From Nitrososphaerota archaeon (GTDB taxonomy: Archaea > Thermoproteota > Nitrososphaeria > Conexivisphaerales > DTJL01), in contig JAJPJS010000002.1 in NCBI GenBank assembly GCA_021324115.1, positions 28,613 to 92,612 on the forward strand: a stretch of 64,000 nt of DNA, given 5' to 3'. Of this stretch, positions 40,064 to 49,960 are shown piece by piece. The translations under genes were made by a program, and so were the position numbers. Position 1 is the stretch's first letter; each line of letters begins with the position of its first letter. The notes below the pieces were generated by a model that was given only the letters and a program-made list of their open reading frames with translations, was not told the DNA's origin and did not search any database.

Positions 40064-40350
40064 TGTAAGGTAAGAGGTTAATATCTATTATATTCTATTC
40101 AAAAGGTAAGAGCGCTAAAAGTGTTCTATTGTTATAATTATCTTAATAGGTAATACTAATTAGACTAGATGGCATAAATTATTTGCCATACTGACCATAC
40201 TTAAACACAATCTGCAGTGGAAACATAAGGGTCTCCCACTGATCTCTTTAACATCATATAATGCAAAATCTGAACAGGATCGAGGAATCATTAACAGTGG
40301 TTAACATCATACGAGCTCACTTTGACCCCATAATTTCCACTGCAACCATT
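40045..40350. promoter_or_regulatory. oriC: candidate replication origin with three ORB-like repeats (core CAGTGGAAA)
   Basis: TTTCCACTG at 40057-40065 and 40334-40342; CAGTGGAAA at 40215-40223; flanks ATAA(T) GGG-rich; A/T-rich stretch between; adjacent to cdc6. Confidence 0.78.
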
Positions 40351-40498
40351 GGACTAAGCCAAACCAGAGGAATGTTAACAAGAAAACCCAAACGCAGGCT
40401 AAATTTAACATCTATTATAATGTTAACAAAATTTGTATATTGTGTTAATGGATTTTCGCCAACAGTACGTATTAATAACAAATAGAAAGTGAATTTCA

Positions 40499-40924
40499 TT
40501 GCCACCTACGAAAGTAAAGATACAATTTGATGATGGCCAGGGAGGTCACTATTCAATAGTACTAGGTGGAAATGTTACCAAGGATAAGGTAACAAAGATT
40601 ATGGATATCTATAATTTACTAGAAACAAGTGAAGGAAATACAGAAAAACTTATTCCAGATCTAGACACATTATATAATAGGATCCTCAATCTAATTAAAT
40701 CACAATTCAAGGATAAGCAGTTCACTTCGTATGATATACAGGAAGCTTATGAAGATGAATATAATGAACCCATCAAGTTAGCAGCAATAAGCACCTATTT
40801 AGCTAGGTTTAGTGCCCATGGCCACGTTAATAGACACAAAGAAGGTAGACTTTGGATTTACGCTATACCCCCACTCGAACAGAATTCCAATAAAATTTTA
40901 CCCAAAAACATAAACAACCACTAA
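40499..40924 (+). CDS. hypothetical winged-helix-like protein next to the origin
   Basis: C-terminal half FTSYDIQEAYEDEYNEPIKLAAISTYLARFSAHGHVNRHKEGRLWIY resembles a wHTH. Confidence 0.6.
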   Translation: MPPTKVKIQFDDGQGGHYSIVLGGNVTKDKVTKIMDIYNLLETSEGNTEKLIPDLDTLYNRILNLIKSQFKDKQFTSYDIQEAYEDEYNEPIKLAAISTYLARFSAHGHVNRHKEGRLWIYAIPPLEQNSNKILPKNINNH

Positions 40925-40936
40925 GAAAGATATTCA

Positions 40937-41452
40937 CTAAGCATGATCCAAAGATTTCCTTCCTTCTTCAGTAATGCTATAAACAAAAGGTCTCTTTTTA
41001 TCATCTCTTACAACAAAGCCCTGAACAAATAAGCTTTTCATCAGCCTAGCAGCATGTTCTCGCGTGCAACCCAACATATTCATAACATCCACAGCTGTCA
41101 GGTCATTTTTGGTCAATGCTTCTAAAACCATCTTTTCGGAAGATGGTCTATTCTCTCTTAGGTCATGTAATGCATCTTCCTTTTTTGCAATTCGTTCGCC
41201 TAAATCCTCATTTGAAATCAAGCTTTGTGTTAGTTGGCTTCGCTGAAAACTACGCCTATTCATCATAGTTTCAACTATCTCTAGTTTAACCAAAACATCA
41301 GCTAACTTGACATCCTGCTCCTTAATTCTCTTTTCGATGTAGGGAATAAGAACACTAGAATCATTGATCTCATCTGGAAGGCGAGACCTACTCGTATAAA
41401 CGCGAAATAAGAAGTATGCTAATACGCCTTCTACTAGAGCTACGACTATCAA
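40937..41452 (-). CDS. membrane-anchored winged-helix protein
   Basis: N-terminal TM (IVVALVEGVLAYFLFRVY), coiled middle, C-terminal wHTH (EKMVLEALTKNDLTAVDVMNMLGCTREHAARLMKSLFVQGFVVR). Confidence 0.65.
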   Translation of the reverse strand: MIVVALVEGVLAYFLFRVYTSRSRLPDEINDSSVLIPYIEKRIKEQDVKLADVLVKLEIVETMMNRRSFQRSQLTQSLISNEDLGERIAKKEDALHDLRENRPSSEKMVLEALTKNDLTAVDVMNMLGCTREHAARLMKSLFVQGFVVRDDKKRPFVYSITEEGRKSLDHA

Positions 41453-41527
41453 AGCTATTTCTAATGAATTTATCGTATCAAAAGTATGATGTGATGTATA
41501 TCATAAATGTTACTAATCACAATCACA

Positions 41528-41974
41528 TCAAATCATATCATTCACATAATCGCGTATGAGTGTTATTGCTTCCTTCCTAAGATTATCATCACTATTTCCA
41601 GCAAGCTCCTTCAGTATCCTCAACAACCTTTCTAAATCAGAAATAGAATTTTGATCTATCAGCTCCAGCATTGCAGCGAATAGAATAGTGATCAAACTTC
41701 TCTTTATAACTATCATTCCCTGTCTGCATGATCTATCAAAAGAACCAAAACTGACAAGTTTATCCCTAAATTTAATCGCTTCACCTACGTTCATTCCATT
41801 TTCTTTGCAATACTTCCTGCAAAGTAAAGAATCTAACTGAGCAGATTTAAACCATGACGACTTGTACAGAAAATTTATGAGGTCATTCTCGACTACTCTA
41901 TCTAACAATCTTAACATTAATACAATATTGTATATATAAGATTTTTCTCTAACTATTGGACTTGGTAATATCAT
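41528..41974 (-). CDS. hypothetical protein
   Basis: 148-aa helical ORF in an operon-like position. Confidence 0.5.
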   Translation of the reverse strand: MILPSPIVREKSYIYNIVLMLRLLDRVVENDLINFLYKSSWFKSAQLDSLLCRKYCKENGMNVGEAIKFRDKLVSFGSFDRSCRQGMIVIKRSLITILFAAMLELIDQNSISDLERLLRILKELAGNSDDNLRKEAITLIRDYVNDMI

Positions 41975-42031
41975 ACAGTTGGAAGCTAATACGTTTATAG
42001 CACTTTAAACAATAGGTGACCGCGAACAACA

Positions 42032-42286
42032 TTGGGAAGACGAAGACGTAAGGTATATCGACCAGTTCGAAAGACTTTGCCTAAGATTTTTGGATGCCCC
42101 AGGTGCGGAAGCATATCAGTTAAAATCGTACCTATGAACGACGAGTCTAGAGGTGATTACTATCATATAGTATGTGGTAATGAGAAATGTCATTTGATAG
42201 ATGATATCACAACATCACAAGCTCCAAGTACGATTGATGCTTACAATCGCTTCATTGATGACTTTAATAAGAAAATAATAGGTTGA
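42032..42286 (+). CDS. Elf1-like transcription elongation factor
   Basis: MGRRRRKVYRPVRKTLPKIFGCPRCGS...VCGNEKC. Confidence 0.82.
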   Translation: MGRRRRKVYRPVRKTLPKIFGCPRCGSISVKIVPMNDESRGDYYHIVCGNEKCHLIDDITTSQAPSTIDAYNRFIDDFNKKIIG

Positions 42287-42293
42287 ATCACGT

Positions 42294-43028
42294 TTGACGG
42301 TTGAGGATAGAATCAAGCAAAACATCAAGAAAAAGAATCATCTCCTGTTCTCTTTAGTTGATACAGAAAATATATCTGATCTTTCAGATCTCGTAACTAA
42401 CCTCGAAGCATCCAACGTAGACGCCATACTGGTGGGAGGTAGCACCATTGCAGATCAAGTTCATCTTGACAATGCTGTGAAGATTATCAAATCACGGACA
42501 TCGATGCCTGTGATATTATTTCCTGGTAACATCACTGGAATATCACGTCATGCAGATGCTATATTATTCAGTTCACTGCTCAATTCCAATGATCCATATT
42601 TCTTGATTGGTGCTCAGGCTATAGCTTCTCATACTGTTTGGAAATATAAGCTGGAAGCTATCCCAATGGCTTATTTGATCGCTGGCGAAGGAGTTAGTGC
42701 GGGTTTTATTGGTAACGCCAGAATATTTCCGAAAGAGAAACCAGAATTAATTGTTGCATATGCGTTAGCTGCACAATATTTAGGCATGAGATTTCTGTAT
42801 TTAGAGGCCGGTTCCGGTGCGAGAAAATCGATTCCACCAAGTGTGATCAAGTTAGTTAGATCATATTACAATGGAATAATGATAGTAGGCGGTGGTATTC
42901 GAAACCCTGAAACTGCAAAAGCGGTAGCAAATGCGGGAGCCGATATAATTGTAGTGGGAAATCTGTTGGAAACCTCAGATTATTTCCCAAAGCTTAAAAA
43001 TATATCAAATGCAATTCACTCGCATTAA
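42294..43028 (+). CDS. geranylgeranylglyceryl phosphate synthase family protein
   Basis: VDAILVGGST, PVILFPGN, YLEAGSGA, VGGGIRNPETAKAVANAGADIIVVGN. Confidence 0.92.
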   Translation: MTVEDRIKQNIKKKNHLLFSLVDTENISDLSDLVTNLEASNVDAILVGGSTIADQVHLDNAVKIIKSRTSMPVILFPGNITGISRHADAILFSSLLNSNDPYFLIGAQAIASHTVWKYKLEAIPMAYLIAGEGVSAGFIGNARIFPKEKPELIVAYALAAQYLGMRFLYLEAGSGARKSIPPSVIKLVRSYYNGIMIVGGGIRNPETAKAVANAGADIIVVGNLLETSDYFPKLKNISNAIHSH

Positions 43029-43053
43029 AAGACATTTTTCATGGTAATAATAC

Positions 43054-46000
43054 ATGACTTCTCCTTTAATCAATGGGTTAACAGATTACCTCAAATCTAT
43101 AGAATCGAACTTCAATGACAGTTTATCGGTTGCTTCCAATAGCAGATCTAAAGGGTATGATCCAACGCTTCGCGTAGAAGTTCAAATAGTTAGACCTGAT
43201 TATTATGACATTATAAACAAACCTGCATCTGAATTGAGAAATATAGACAATCATTCTGTATCTATTTTAAATTTCTATAAATCAGCTTTGTTAATGTCAA
43301 TTAACGAAGCTAAAAAAACATTTGGATTCATCGAACCAATAAACGATTATATCAATAGAACTCTAAAATATGGTTTAAATCTAATCACAAACGACCAACA
43401 AATATATGAAACAAATATAGTCAATTTTTCAATAGAGAAAGATCAACATGGAAATGAATACTTCGTTATTACATTTAACCAAGCAACACATTATCTGACA
43501 AGTTACCAAATTGTTTTTATATTATTGTTGGGAAATGAACTCAGAAAAATTATAGGTTTAGGTAAAACCATAAGTAAATATGATGATATACTAATTAATC
43601 TTATAATCAAAAAGATAATGTATACAGAAGCGATAGGTGAGTTAAGATATGAAACTGACAGTTCCAAGATAACTACTATCCTACAAAATTTACCAATTTA
43701 TTTGGTTGAAAGGCCAAATGATATAACAAATGAAACTGAGGTGGATACTGATCGTTTTAATCATTATGATGTTGATTTAGCAAAAATAATCAGCGACATA
43801 ATACTTAACAAATCCAGATTCTTGTTAAGGCTAGCACATTCCGTTGATATCATTGATTGGGATTGGATATCACCGTTTAGCAACTCACCTTATAAAAGAA
43901 ATCAAAACTACATCAAGAAAGCTATTACCTTAGCTGAATCAACTGAAGGCGCTTTTCGGTTAGTGTATGGTAAATCACAAAATACGACAGCAGATACAAT
44001 AGGGATCCACCCTTCAATTGTGGAATTGTTCAACAGCATCCTGACTCCTGGGAGTTTGGTCTTCGTTTCCGGGCTTGGTTACTTTACTGTATCAATAGTG
44101 GACACTTTGGAACCGCCACTGATTAAACTCACCTCGGGGAGCGTAATATATGCAAGAACACCACAAATCATTCGTCAATTCCGGGACCAAATCGAAAGAA
44201 TAATTCAATTTGGCGAAATATTAGTTCCTCCTGTCAGAGTTATGTTGCAGGAAAAATCTATCCCTCAATCTACTTACAGCCTAAACGAATGGATTTATGA
44301 ATTAAAAAGTAACCTGCCAAAGATAACGATCAATCATGATCTGGATTCACAATTGGAGTTAAGCGATTTAATAAATTATACAAAGAAACCGGAATCAATC
44401 AAGCTGAGCTTTGAGCAAGCATTACTTATTTCAAAATCCTTAGATATTCCACTGATGCCAAAATACAATCTAAGTTGGAATTTAATCAAAATAGATGAAT
44501 TGGATAGTTTGATTGAAAAGATTTCTCACAATAAAAACACTGTATTTAATGATTCCATAGTACTTCCTGCAAATGAGGAAACAATCTCTATTCTAGAAAG
44601 GTTGGGTGTCGAATTTTCGCTTGAAGAAAATAAATTGACAATCAAAAAACCCTATTGCGAAGTTCTAACAAAGCTTTCCAACTTAGAGCATAAAGATCAA
44701 TTATCAACAAACTTAACAGATACGTTAGACTATGTCAAAAGCATATTTGGTTGCAAGATAAATGACAAGGTTGGTCATGACGTTGGTCTTTCTATTATAA
44801 TACAAAAGGATATTCTAGCACAACAAAAGAAGACTTTACCACACGTTTTGTTCCCAATTAAAAACAAATCAAGTAACATTAATGATATTATTTCTTATTG
44901 TAAGATGCCGTATCCACAAGAATTTAGACTAAGAAAATGCAGTGATTGCAATAGACTATCGCCTTACTTAACATGTCCCTTCTGTGAAGGAAAAAGTATA
45001 GAAGTATACTTTTGCACCAAATGCAAGGCATATCAACAAGATATCGAATGTAAAACATGTGGAAATACAACCGAAAAGACACATAACGAATTGATTGATT
45101 GGAAGGCTATCATGGAGAATGCAATTCAAAAGCTCCAAGTTCAACCTTATGCTCCTCTGAGGGGAGTTAATAGAAGTAAGTGGAATTTGCAATTTACTGA
45201 AAGATTAGAAAAAGGGATACTTCGTCAACGTAATAATTTGGTAGTTGCTAGAGATGGTACTGTAAAATTCACTATTATAAATTCTCCTTTGGTGTCTTTT
45301 TCACCGAAACAGATTGCTACCGATGTTAGTACCTTGAGGAATCTGGGTTATAACAAAGACATGGACGGTGAACCTCTGGAGCATGATGACCAATTTATAC
45401 TGATTAAACCTCAAGATGTAGTAATTCCATTCTATTTAGCAGATCAATTGAGAAAAGTCGCCGATTACATAGATGAAATGCTGGTAAAAGTTTATGGAGT
45501 TTCACCTTATTACAACATAAAAACCTTAAACGATCTAATTGGGAAACTCATCATTGGTCAATCACAAAGAAGAACTTTCGGATTGCTTGGTCGGATAATT
45601 GGCTTCACAGAGGCAAACGTCTGTTTTGCGCATCCAGTTTGGCATGAAAATAAGGGAAGTAATTGCAGAGGTCGATCCGATTATGTAATGTTATTATTAG
45701 ATTCTTTAATTAATTTTTCCAATGAATATATGGAAATTGCAAGTCCGGATAAAATCGGTACGTTGCAATCGTTGCGTATTTTTGTAACACCTCATTCGAT
45801 GCGCGCTTTGCAAATAGCTGATTTGATCTATAGCCCTAACCTAAATCTCAAGAACGAAAATACCGTTAAAGAGGATTTAGAAAGTGTTAGGAATAACATA
45901 AATTCTATTTTGAATCTCGTTCCCCCCATAACAACATTCTCCTCTACATTAACAGGAGGTCAAAATAGATCATCAACGACAACAGAAATGAATGATTTAG

Positions 46001-46380
46001 ACATCATTAATGCACAAATCAAGATAGCTCGCATCTCATCTTCTATGAACTTACAACAAATCAGCTATAATCTACTTACGAGACGTCTGATACCACTTAC
46101 GTCAAACATCATCAAAAATTACACTAATCAAAGGTTTAGATGCAAAAATTGTGGAAGGAATTATAGAAGACTTACATTAGGCGGTTTGTGTTTGTTCTGT
46201 GAGAAGAAATTACAACCAACTTACACAGTGAGTTATATAGAAAAATATGTGGAAACCATGAACACATTAGCTTCAAATGTAACAGACCCTTCAGTTCAGG
46301 AGATTGTCAAATTGATTAAAGATAACTTTGATTTATTGTTCTATGGAAGAAAACAAACAACATTGTCAGACTATACTTGA
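43054..46380 (+). CDS. polC: DNA polymerase D large subunit (DP2)
   Basis: 1108 aa; zinc motifs CSDCNRLSPYLTCPFC; NCRGRSDYVMLLLDSLINFS; length and features fit DP2. Confidence 0.95.
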   Translation: MTSPLINGLTDYLKSIESNFNDSLSVASNSRSKGYDPTLRVEVQIVRPDYYDIINKPASELRNIDNHSVSILNFYKSALLMSINEAKKTFGFIEPINDYINRTLKYGLNLITNDQQIYETNIVNFSIEKDQHGNEYFVITFNQATHYLTSYQIVFILLLGNELRKIIGLGKTISKYDDILINLIIKKIMYTEAIGELRYETDSSKITTILQNLPIYLVERPNDITNETEVDTDRFNHYDVDLAKIISDIILNKSRFLLRLAHSVDIIDWDWISPFSNSPYKRNQNYIKKAITLAESTEGAFRLVYGKSQNTTADTIGIHPSIVELFNSILTPGSLVFVSGLGYFTVSIVDTLEPPLIKLTSGSVIYARTPQIIRQFRDQIERIIQFGEILVPPVRVMLQEKSIPQSTYSLNEWIYELKSNLPKITINHDLDSQLELSDLINYTKKPESIKLSFEQALLISKSLDIPLMPKYNLSWNLIKIDELDSLIEKISHNKNTVFNDSIVLPANEETISILERLGVEFSLEENKLTIKKPYCEVLTKLSNLEHKDQLSTNLTDTLDYVKSIFGCKINDKVGHDVGLSIIIQKDILAQQKKTLPHVLFPIKNKSSNINDIISYCKMPYPQEFRLRKCSDCNRLSPYLTCPFCEGKSIEVYFCTKCKAYQQDIECKTCGNTTEKTHNELIDWKAIMENAIQKLQVQPYAPLRGVNRSKWNLQFTERLEKGILRQRNNLVVARDGTVKFTIINSPLVSFSPKQIATDVSTLRNLGYNKDMDGEPLEHDDQFILIKPQDVVIPFYLADQLRKVADYIDEMLVKVYGVSPYYNIKTLNDLIGKLIIGQSQRRTFGLLGRIIGFTEANVCFAHPVWHENKGSNCRGRSDYVMLLLDSLINFSNEYMEIASPDKIGTLQSLRIFVTPHSMRALQIADLIYSPNLNLKNENTVKEDLESVRNNINSILNLVPPITTFSSTLTGGQNRSSTTTEMNDLDIINAQIKIARISSSMNLQQISYNLLTRRLIPLTSNIIKNYTNQRFRCKNCGRNYRRLTLGGLCLFCEKKLQPTYTVSYIEKYVETMNTLASNVTDPSVQEIVKLIKDNFDLLFYGRKQTTLSDYT

Positions 46381-47729
46381 ATTCCTTAATTTATAATAAC
46401 TGTATGCTCCCTGCTCATCAAAAGTATATTTCACAGTTCTGAATCTATTTCGCATCTGTCTAACTTCATTGGCGATAATAGAGGGGTCTTTGTGTTTGAT
46501 GATTAGATCCCGTATATAATCCGCTATAATTCTCATGTCCTCTTTAACCATGCCTAGCCTTGTGAGCTCTTGAACTCCAAATCGCAACCCGCCAGGATTA
46601 TCAAAATGACGACCCGCTTTGATATCATCATGGATCATATTACGGTTAACTATGATGTTTGCTTGTTCCAACAGTTTTTCTAGTTTCCCGCCTCCACCAT
46701 ACTCAGAAATATCAATGATGACTTGGTGAGATTTCGTGTAGCCAGCCTTTTCGCCTAACACTTTGAAACCATTAGCGGCTAACTGAACTGCGAATTCATG
46801 AGCATTTTCTATGATTTGAGAAGCATAATCCTTGCCATATGCAAGCATCTCATTGAAAACTACAGCTTTACCTGCAACAGAATGCAGATGATGATTAGAT
46901 AGATTGCTTGGAAACGCAGCCTTCTTTAGTTGATCTGCATATCTCGCCCACGATAGAACGATACCGCCTTGGGGTCCAGGTAGCGTTTTATGTGTACTGC
47001 CAGTCACAACTTCCGCCCCCTCACGTAACGGATCTTGGAACCTGTTACCAGCTATCAAACCTAATACGTGAGCGGAGTCATACATCACAACAGTACCATA
47101 AGATTTGAAGAACGACTCGAGCTCTTTTACAGGATGAGGAAATAAAAATACAGATGCACCAAAAATAGCCAATTTCGGGGTTTTATTACTCTTGGCAAGT
47201 TTTTCTACCTTTAATTTCGTAGAGTCAACATCTATATTCATCATTTCTTCATCAAAACTGAAATATTGAACATCCAGACCACGTACGGCGCCTGCAGTTC
47301 CTCCCAGCTCAAGCTTTCCATATGATATGTGACCGCCATTAGGGATGGATAACGCCAACACCGTATCGCCAGGTTTCGTAAATGCTGTGTAAGCGATTAA
47401 ATTAGAATTGACTCCAGAAACAGGACGAACGTCTACAAATTCTGCATTAAATAGACGTTTACCGGATTCAATGGCCAGATTTTCTACTTTATCAAGGTAG
47501 GTGCAACCAGCATAGACTCTTTCACCGGGCCAACCATGCAGAAGCCAAACTGAAGTGTGGCTTTTTCTGCGTACCGGTTACCAAAATCTGATGCCAGTGC
47601 CTCTTTAACGGCTGCACTTGTCACATTTTCTGATGCAATCATTGGAAGACTTTCGTTGAACCATTGATGATGAAGTGATAGTTGTTCGAATATTTTCTTA
47701 TACATTACGTCAGGCGATTCTTCATACAT
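46366..47729 (-). CDS. glyA: serine hydroxymethyltransferase, interrupted by a candidate BHB mRNA intron (47536-47564)
   Basis: Exon 1 (47565-47729) ..[26 protein letters not shown]; exon 2 (46366-47535) [74 protein letters not shown]..; intact apart from the 29 nt. Confidence 0.9.
47536..47564 (-). other. candidate 29-nt pre-mRNA intron with bulge-helix-bulge splice motif
   Basis: 5' GCAG-AA^A-AAGCCA-CACTTCAGTT-TGGCTT-CTGC-AT^G 3': 4-bp central helix, two 3-nt bulges, 6-bp inner helix; excision restores frame. Confidence 0.85.
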
Positions 47730-47911
47730 TATACATCGGCCTATAAACAGAAAGGCTTGAATTTTAATCTTACTAGGGAAGATCAGACATAGGATTTTTT
47801 GTAACAACAAACAAGACTAACCAAACCATATCATCAAAACGAGTAGATTCGTGCTCGTACTGGGGGAAAAGCGTAAAAGGAAGCTTTGGGAATGGGTGGA
47901 AGAAGCATTCA

Positions 47912-48097
47912 ATGAGCCAAAAAAAGAAGAAAAACGCTCCATTACCTGCGTCGAGTGCAGGACTTCTTAGGTTCTTCGAAGATGATACCCCTGGTATAAG
48001 GGTTCGACCAGAGTTAACAGTCGGTCTTGGCATCTCATTGATAGCGATTTCGATTTTGTTACTATATTTGGCGTCTATACATGTGCTAGTAACTTGA
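47912..48097 (+). CDS. secG: preprotein translocase subunit Sec61 beta
   Basis: MSQKKKKNAPLPASSAGLLRFFEDDTPGIRVRPELTVGLGISLIAISILLLYLA. Confidence 0.92.
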   Translation: MSQKKKKNAPLPASSAGLLRFFEDDTPGIRVRPELTVGLGISLIAISILLLYLASIHVLVT

Positions 48098-49917
48098 CTT
48101 CTGATCAAAAAACAGACGAATCTGATGGGCGAGCCAGCGAAAAGTATACGAAGACATCGAGTGATCTTGTTAGAAATTACAGATTTCTTTTCACACTTCC
48201 ACGCTCAACATGGAAGCTTTACCTTTCAACAATAGTCCTAGCAGGACTCGCATTGATGCTTGAGACATCGAAGGCAGCCTCTTCAGTTAACGGGTTAGCC
48301 GGTATTTTTTTCTCTGGGATTCTCATACAACTGATCTTGATAGAATTTTTTCTCATAATTTTGCGCAGCTCTCCTATCGTTAACAGAAGACGACTAGCTG
48401 GTTCTTTCATGTTTGTGAATCTTATTTGGACATTTTTGGCTCTATCTTCATTGTATATAATCCATAACCCTGAGAGCCTTGTTGCCACGGTATTTTTAAT
48501 TACATGCGTAACATTTTCATTTTCACTATTAATAGTATGGCCATTATTCACACGAAGCTTTTTGATTACGTTTGCTGTTGGTTTGGTCGATTTACTTCCT
48601 CAGTGGATAGTTATTTCCAAAGTAACCAACATACAATTTTACTACTCAACATACTTCATTTCGGTATTCCTTTTAGCGCTTATTTTGGTGATGACTATGA
48701 TAATAACTTTGCACAAAATAAACAACAGTACAAAAGAGAGACTAGGCGATCATTCATTCGACTTCCTTAAAGGATTCATGGATTCGTGGATGAATTCAGA
48801 CTCGAGCCAATTAGAAAGTATGATTTCGAAACAAGGAACAGAAAAAACGGTAAAAACGATCTTATTAGAACTCGTTACAGAAAGCGGAAAGAAGCTATCC
48901 ATTATCATACCATATATTCATCCGGGACCCTTCTACCCCGTAGGTAGTTACGATCTGCCTTCAAAGATAATGTCAAATTTTACCTCCCTCGGGTATGATA
49001 ATTGCTTTGTTTTACATGGTCCGGTAGATCACACATTTAATTTACAATCTAAGCATGATACAGATGAATATGTGCGAAGCCTTAACGTAAATACAATAAA
49101 TGAAAATTTTGGTTACACTCTAGGTCTCCCTATCTGTAAGGATTTCGATTCACACCAATTAATCTCATTGAGATTCGATAATTCTATTCTATTATTCATT
49201 TCTGCCTGGCCTGGTGGATCGGAAGATTATCCTCCTTCATTTACCGAATCAGTTGAAAAATTGATCGATAAGGAAACCAAGATAATAGTGATAGACTCTC
49301 ATAATGCATTAGGTGAAACGCCTGATCAAGATGATGTCAATACAACGATAAAAGCAATCTATGAGGCGATACCAATCGCACAGTCAAATTATACATCAAA
49401 ATTCTATGCATCCTTTTCTTCCATCAGCAAAGCGGAAGCAGCTTTGGGTGATGACGTAGGGACGGGTGGTATAGGTGTATTGTTGATTGAGACAGGAACA
49501 ACGAAAAGTGCATTGGTGGTGGCTGACGCGAATAATGCTACTGCAGAGGTGAAAGATAGATTGAAGCTTGAACTTGTAGCGACAGGTATAGAACTAATAG
49601 AGTTGGCCACTTCAGACACGCATTTTAATGCAACAAGGATTCGCAACGAACGTGGTTATCTTTTATTGGGTGAAAGCACACCACCAGATTACATATCTAA
49701 ACTTGTAGTAGAAGAATGCAAAAAACTTTCCGAAAAGCTCGAGCCTTCAAAATTCAGAACACATGTCTGGACATCAAAAGTAAAAGTGGGTAAAAACAAC
49801 ACCTTTCAAATATTTCGCGATTCAATTCAACGATCAATACGTTATTTGATTTTCGATTTGGTTATATCTGCCATTATAATTTTGTCAGGTTACTTTATAA
49901 TAGGTTTCCTGCTATAA
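48094..49917 (+). CDS. DUF2070-like archaeal membrane protein
   Basis: 7-8 TM N-terminus plus soluble domain with PYIHPGPFYPVGSYDLPSKI and LHGPVDHTFN. Confidence 0.82.
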   Translation: MTSDQKTDESDGRASEKYTKTSSDLVRNYRFLFTLPRSTWKLYLSTIVLAGLALMLETSKAASSVNGLAGIFFSGILIQLILIEFFLIILRSSPIVNRRRLAGSFMFVNLIWTFLALSSLYIIHNPESLVATVFLITCVTFSFSLLIVWPLFTRSFLITFAVGLVDLLPQWIVISKVTNIQFYYSTYFISVFLLALILVMTMIITLHKINNSTKERLGDHSFDFLKGFMDSWMNSDSSQLESMISKQGTEKTVKTILLELVTESGKKLSIIIPYIHPGPFYPVGSYDLPSKIMSNFTSLGYDNCFVLHGPVDHTFNLQSKHDTDEYVRSLNVNTINENFGYTLGLPICKDFDSHQLISLRFDNSILLFISAWPGGSEDYPPSFTESVEKLIDKETKIIVIDSHNALGETPDQDDVNTTIKAIYEAIPIAQSNYTSKFYASFSSISKAEAALGDDVGTGGIGVLLIETGTTKSALVVADANNATAEVKDRLKLELVATGIELIELATSDTHFNATRIRNERGYLLLGESTPPDYISKLVVEECKKLSEKLEPSKFRTHVWTSKVKVGKNNTFQIFRDSIQRSIRYLIFDLVISAIIILSGYFIIGFLL

Positions 49918-49960
49918 ACGCAATAAATTGATATAAACAGCCCATATTATAATTAGTTGT

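Noticed and set aside
46366-47810. glyA as a simple pseudogene or sequencing frameshift
   Set aside because: A single-base error would leave an extra [10 protein letters not shown] segment inside a conserved region; removing the whole 29 nt restores the conserved [12 protein letters not shown] sequence and coincides exactly with BHB cut sites. Read error or a second glyA copy cannot be formally excluded.
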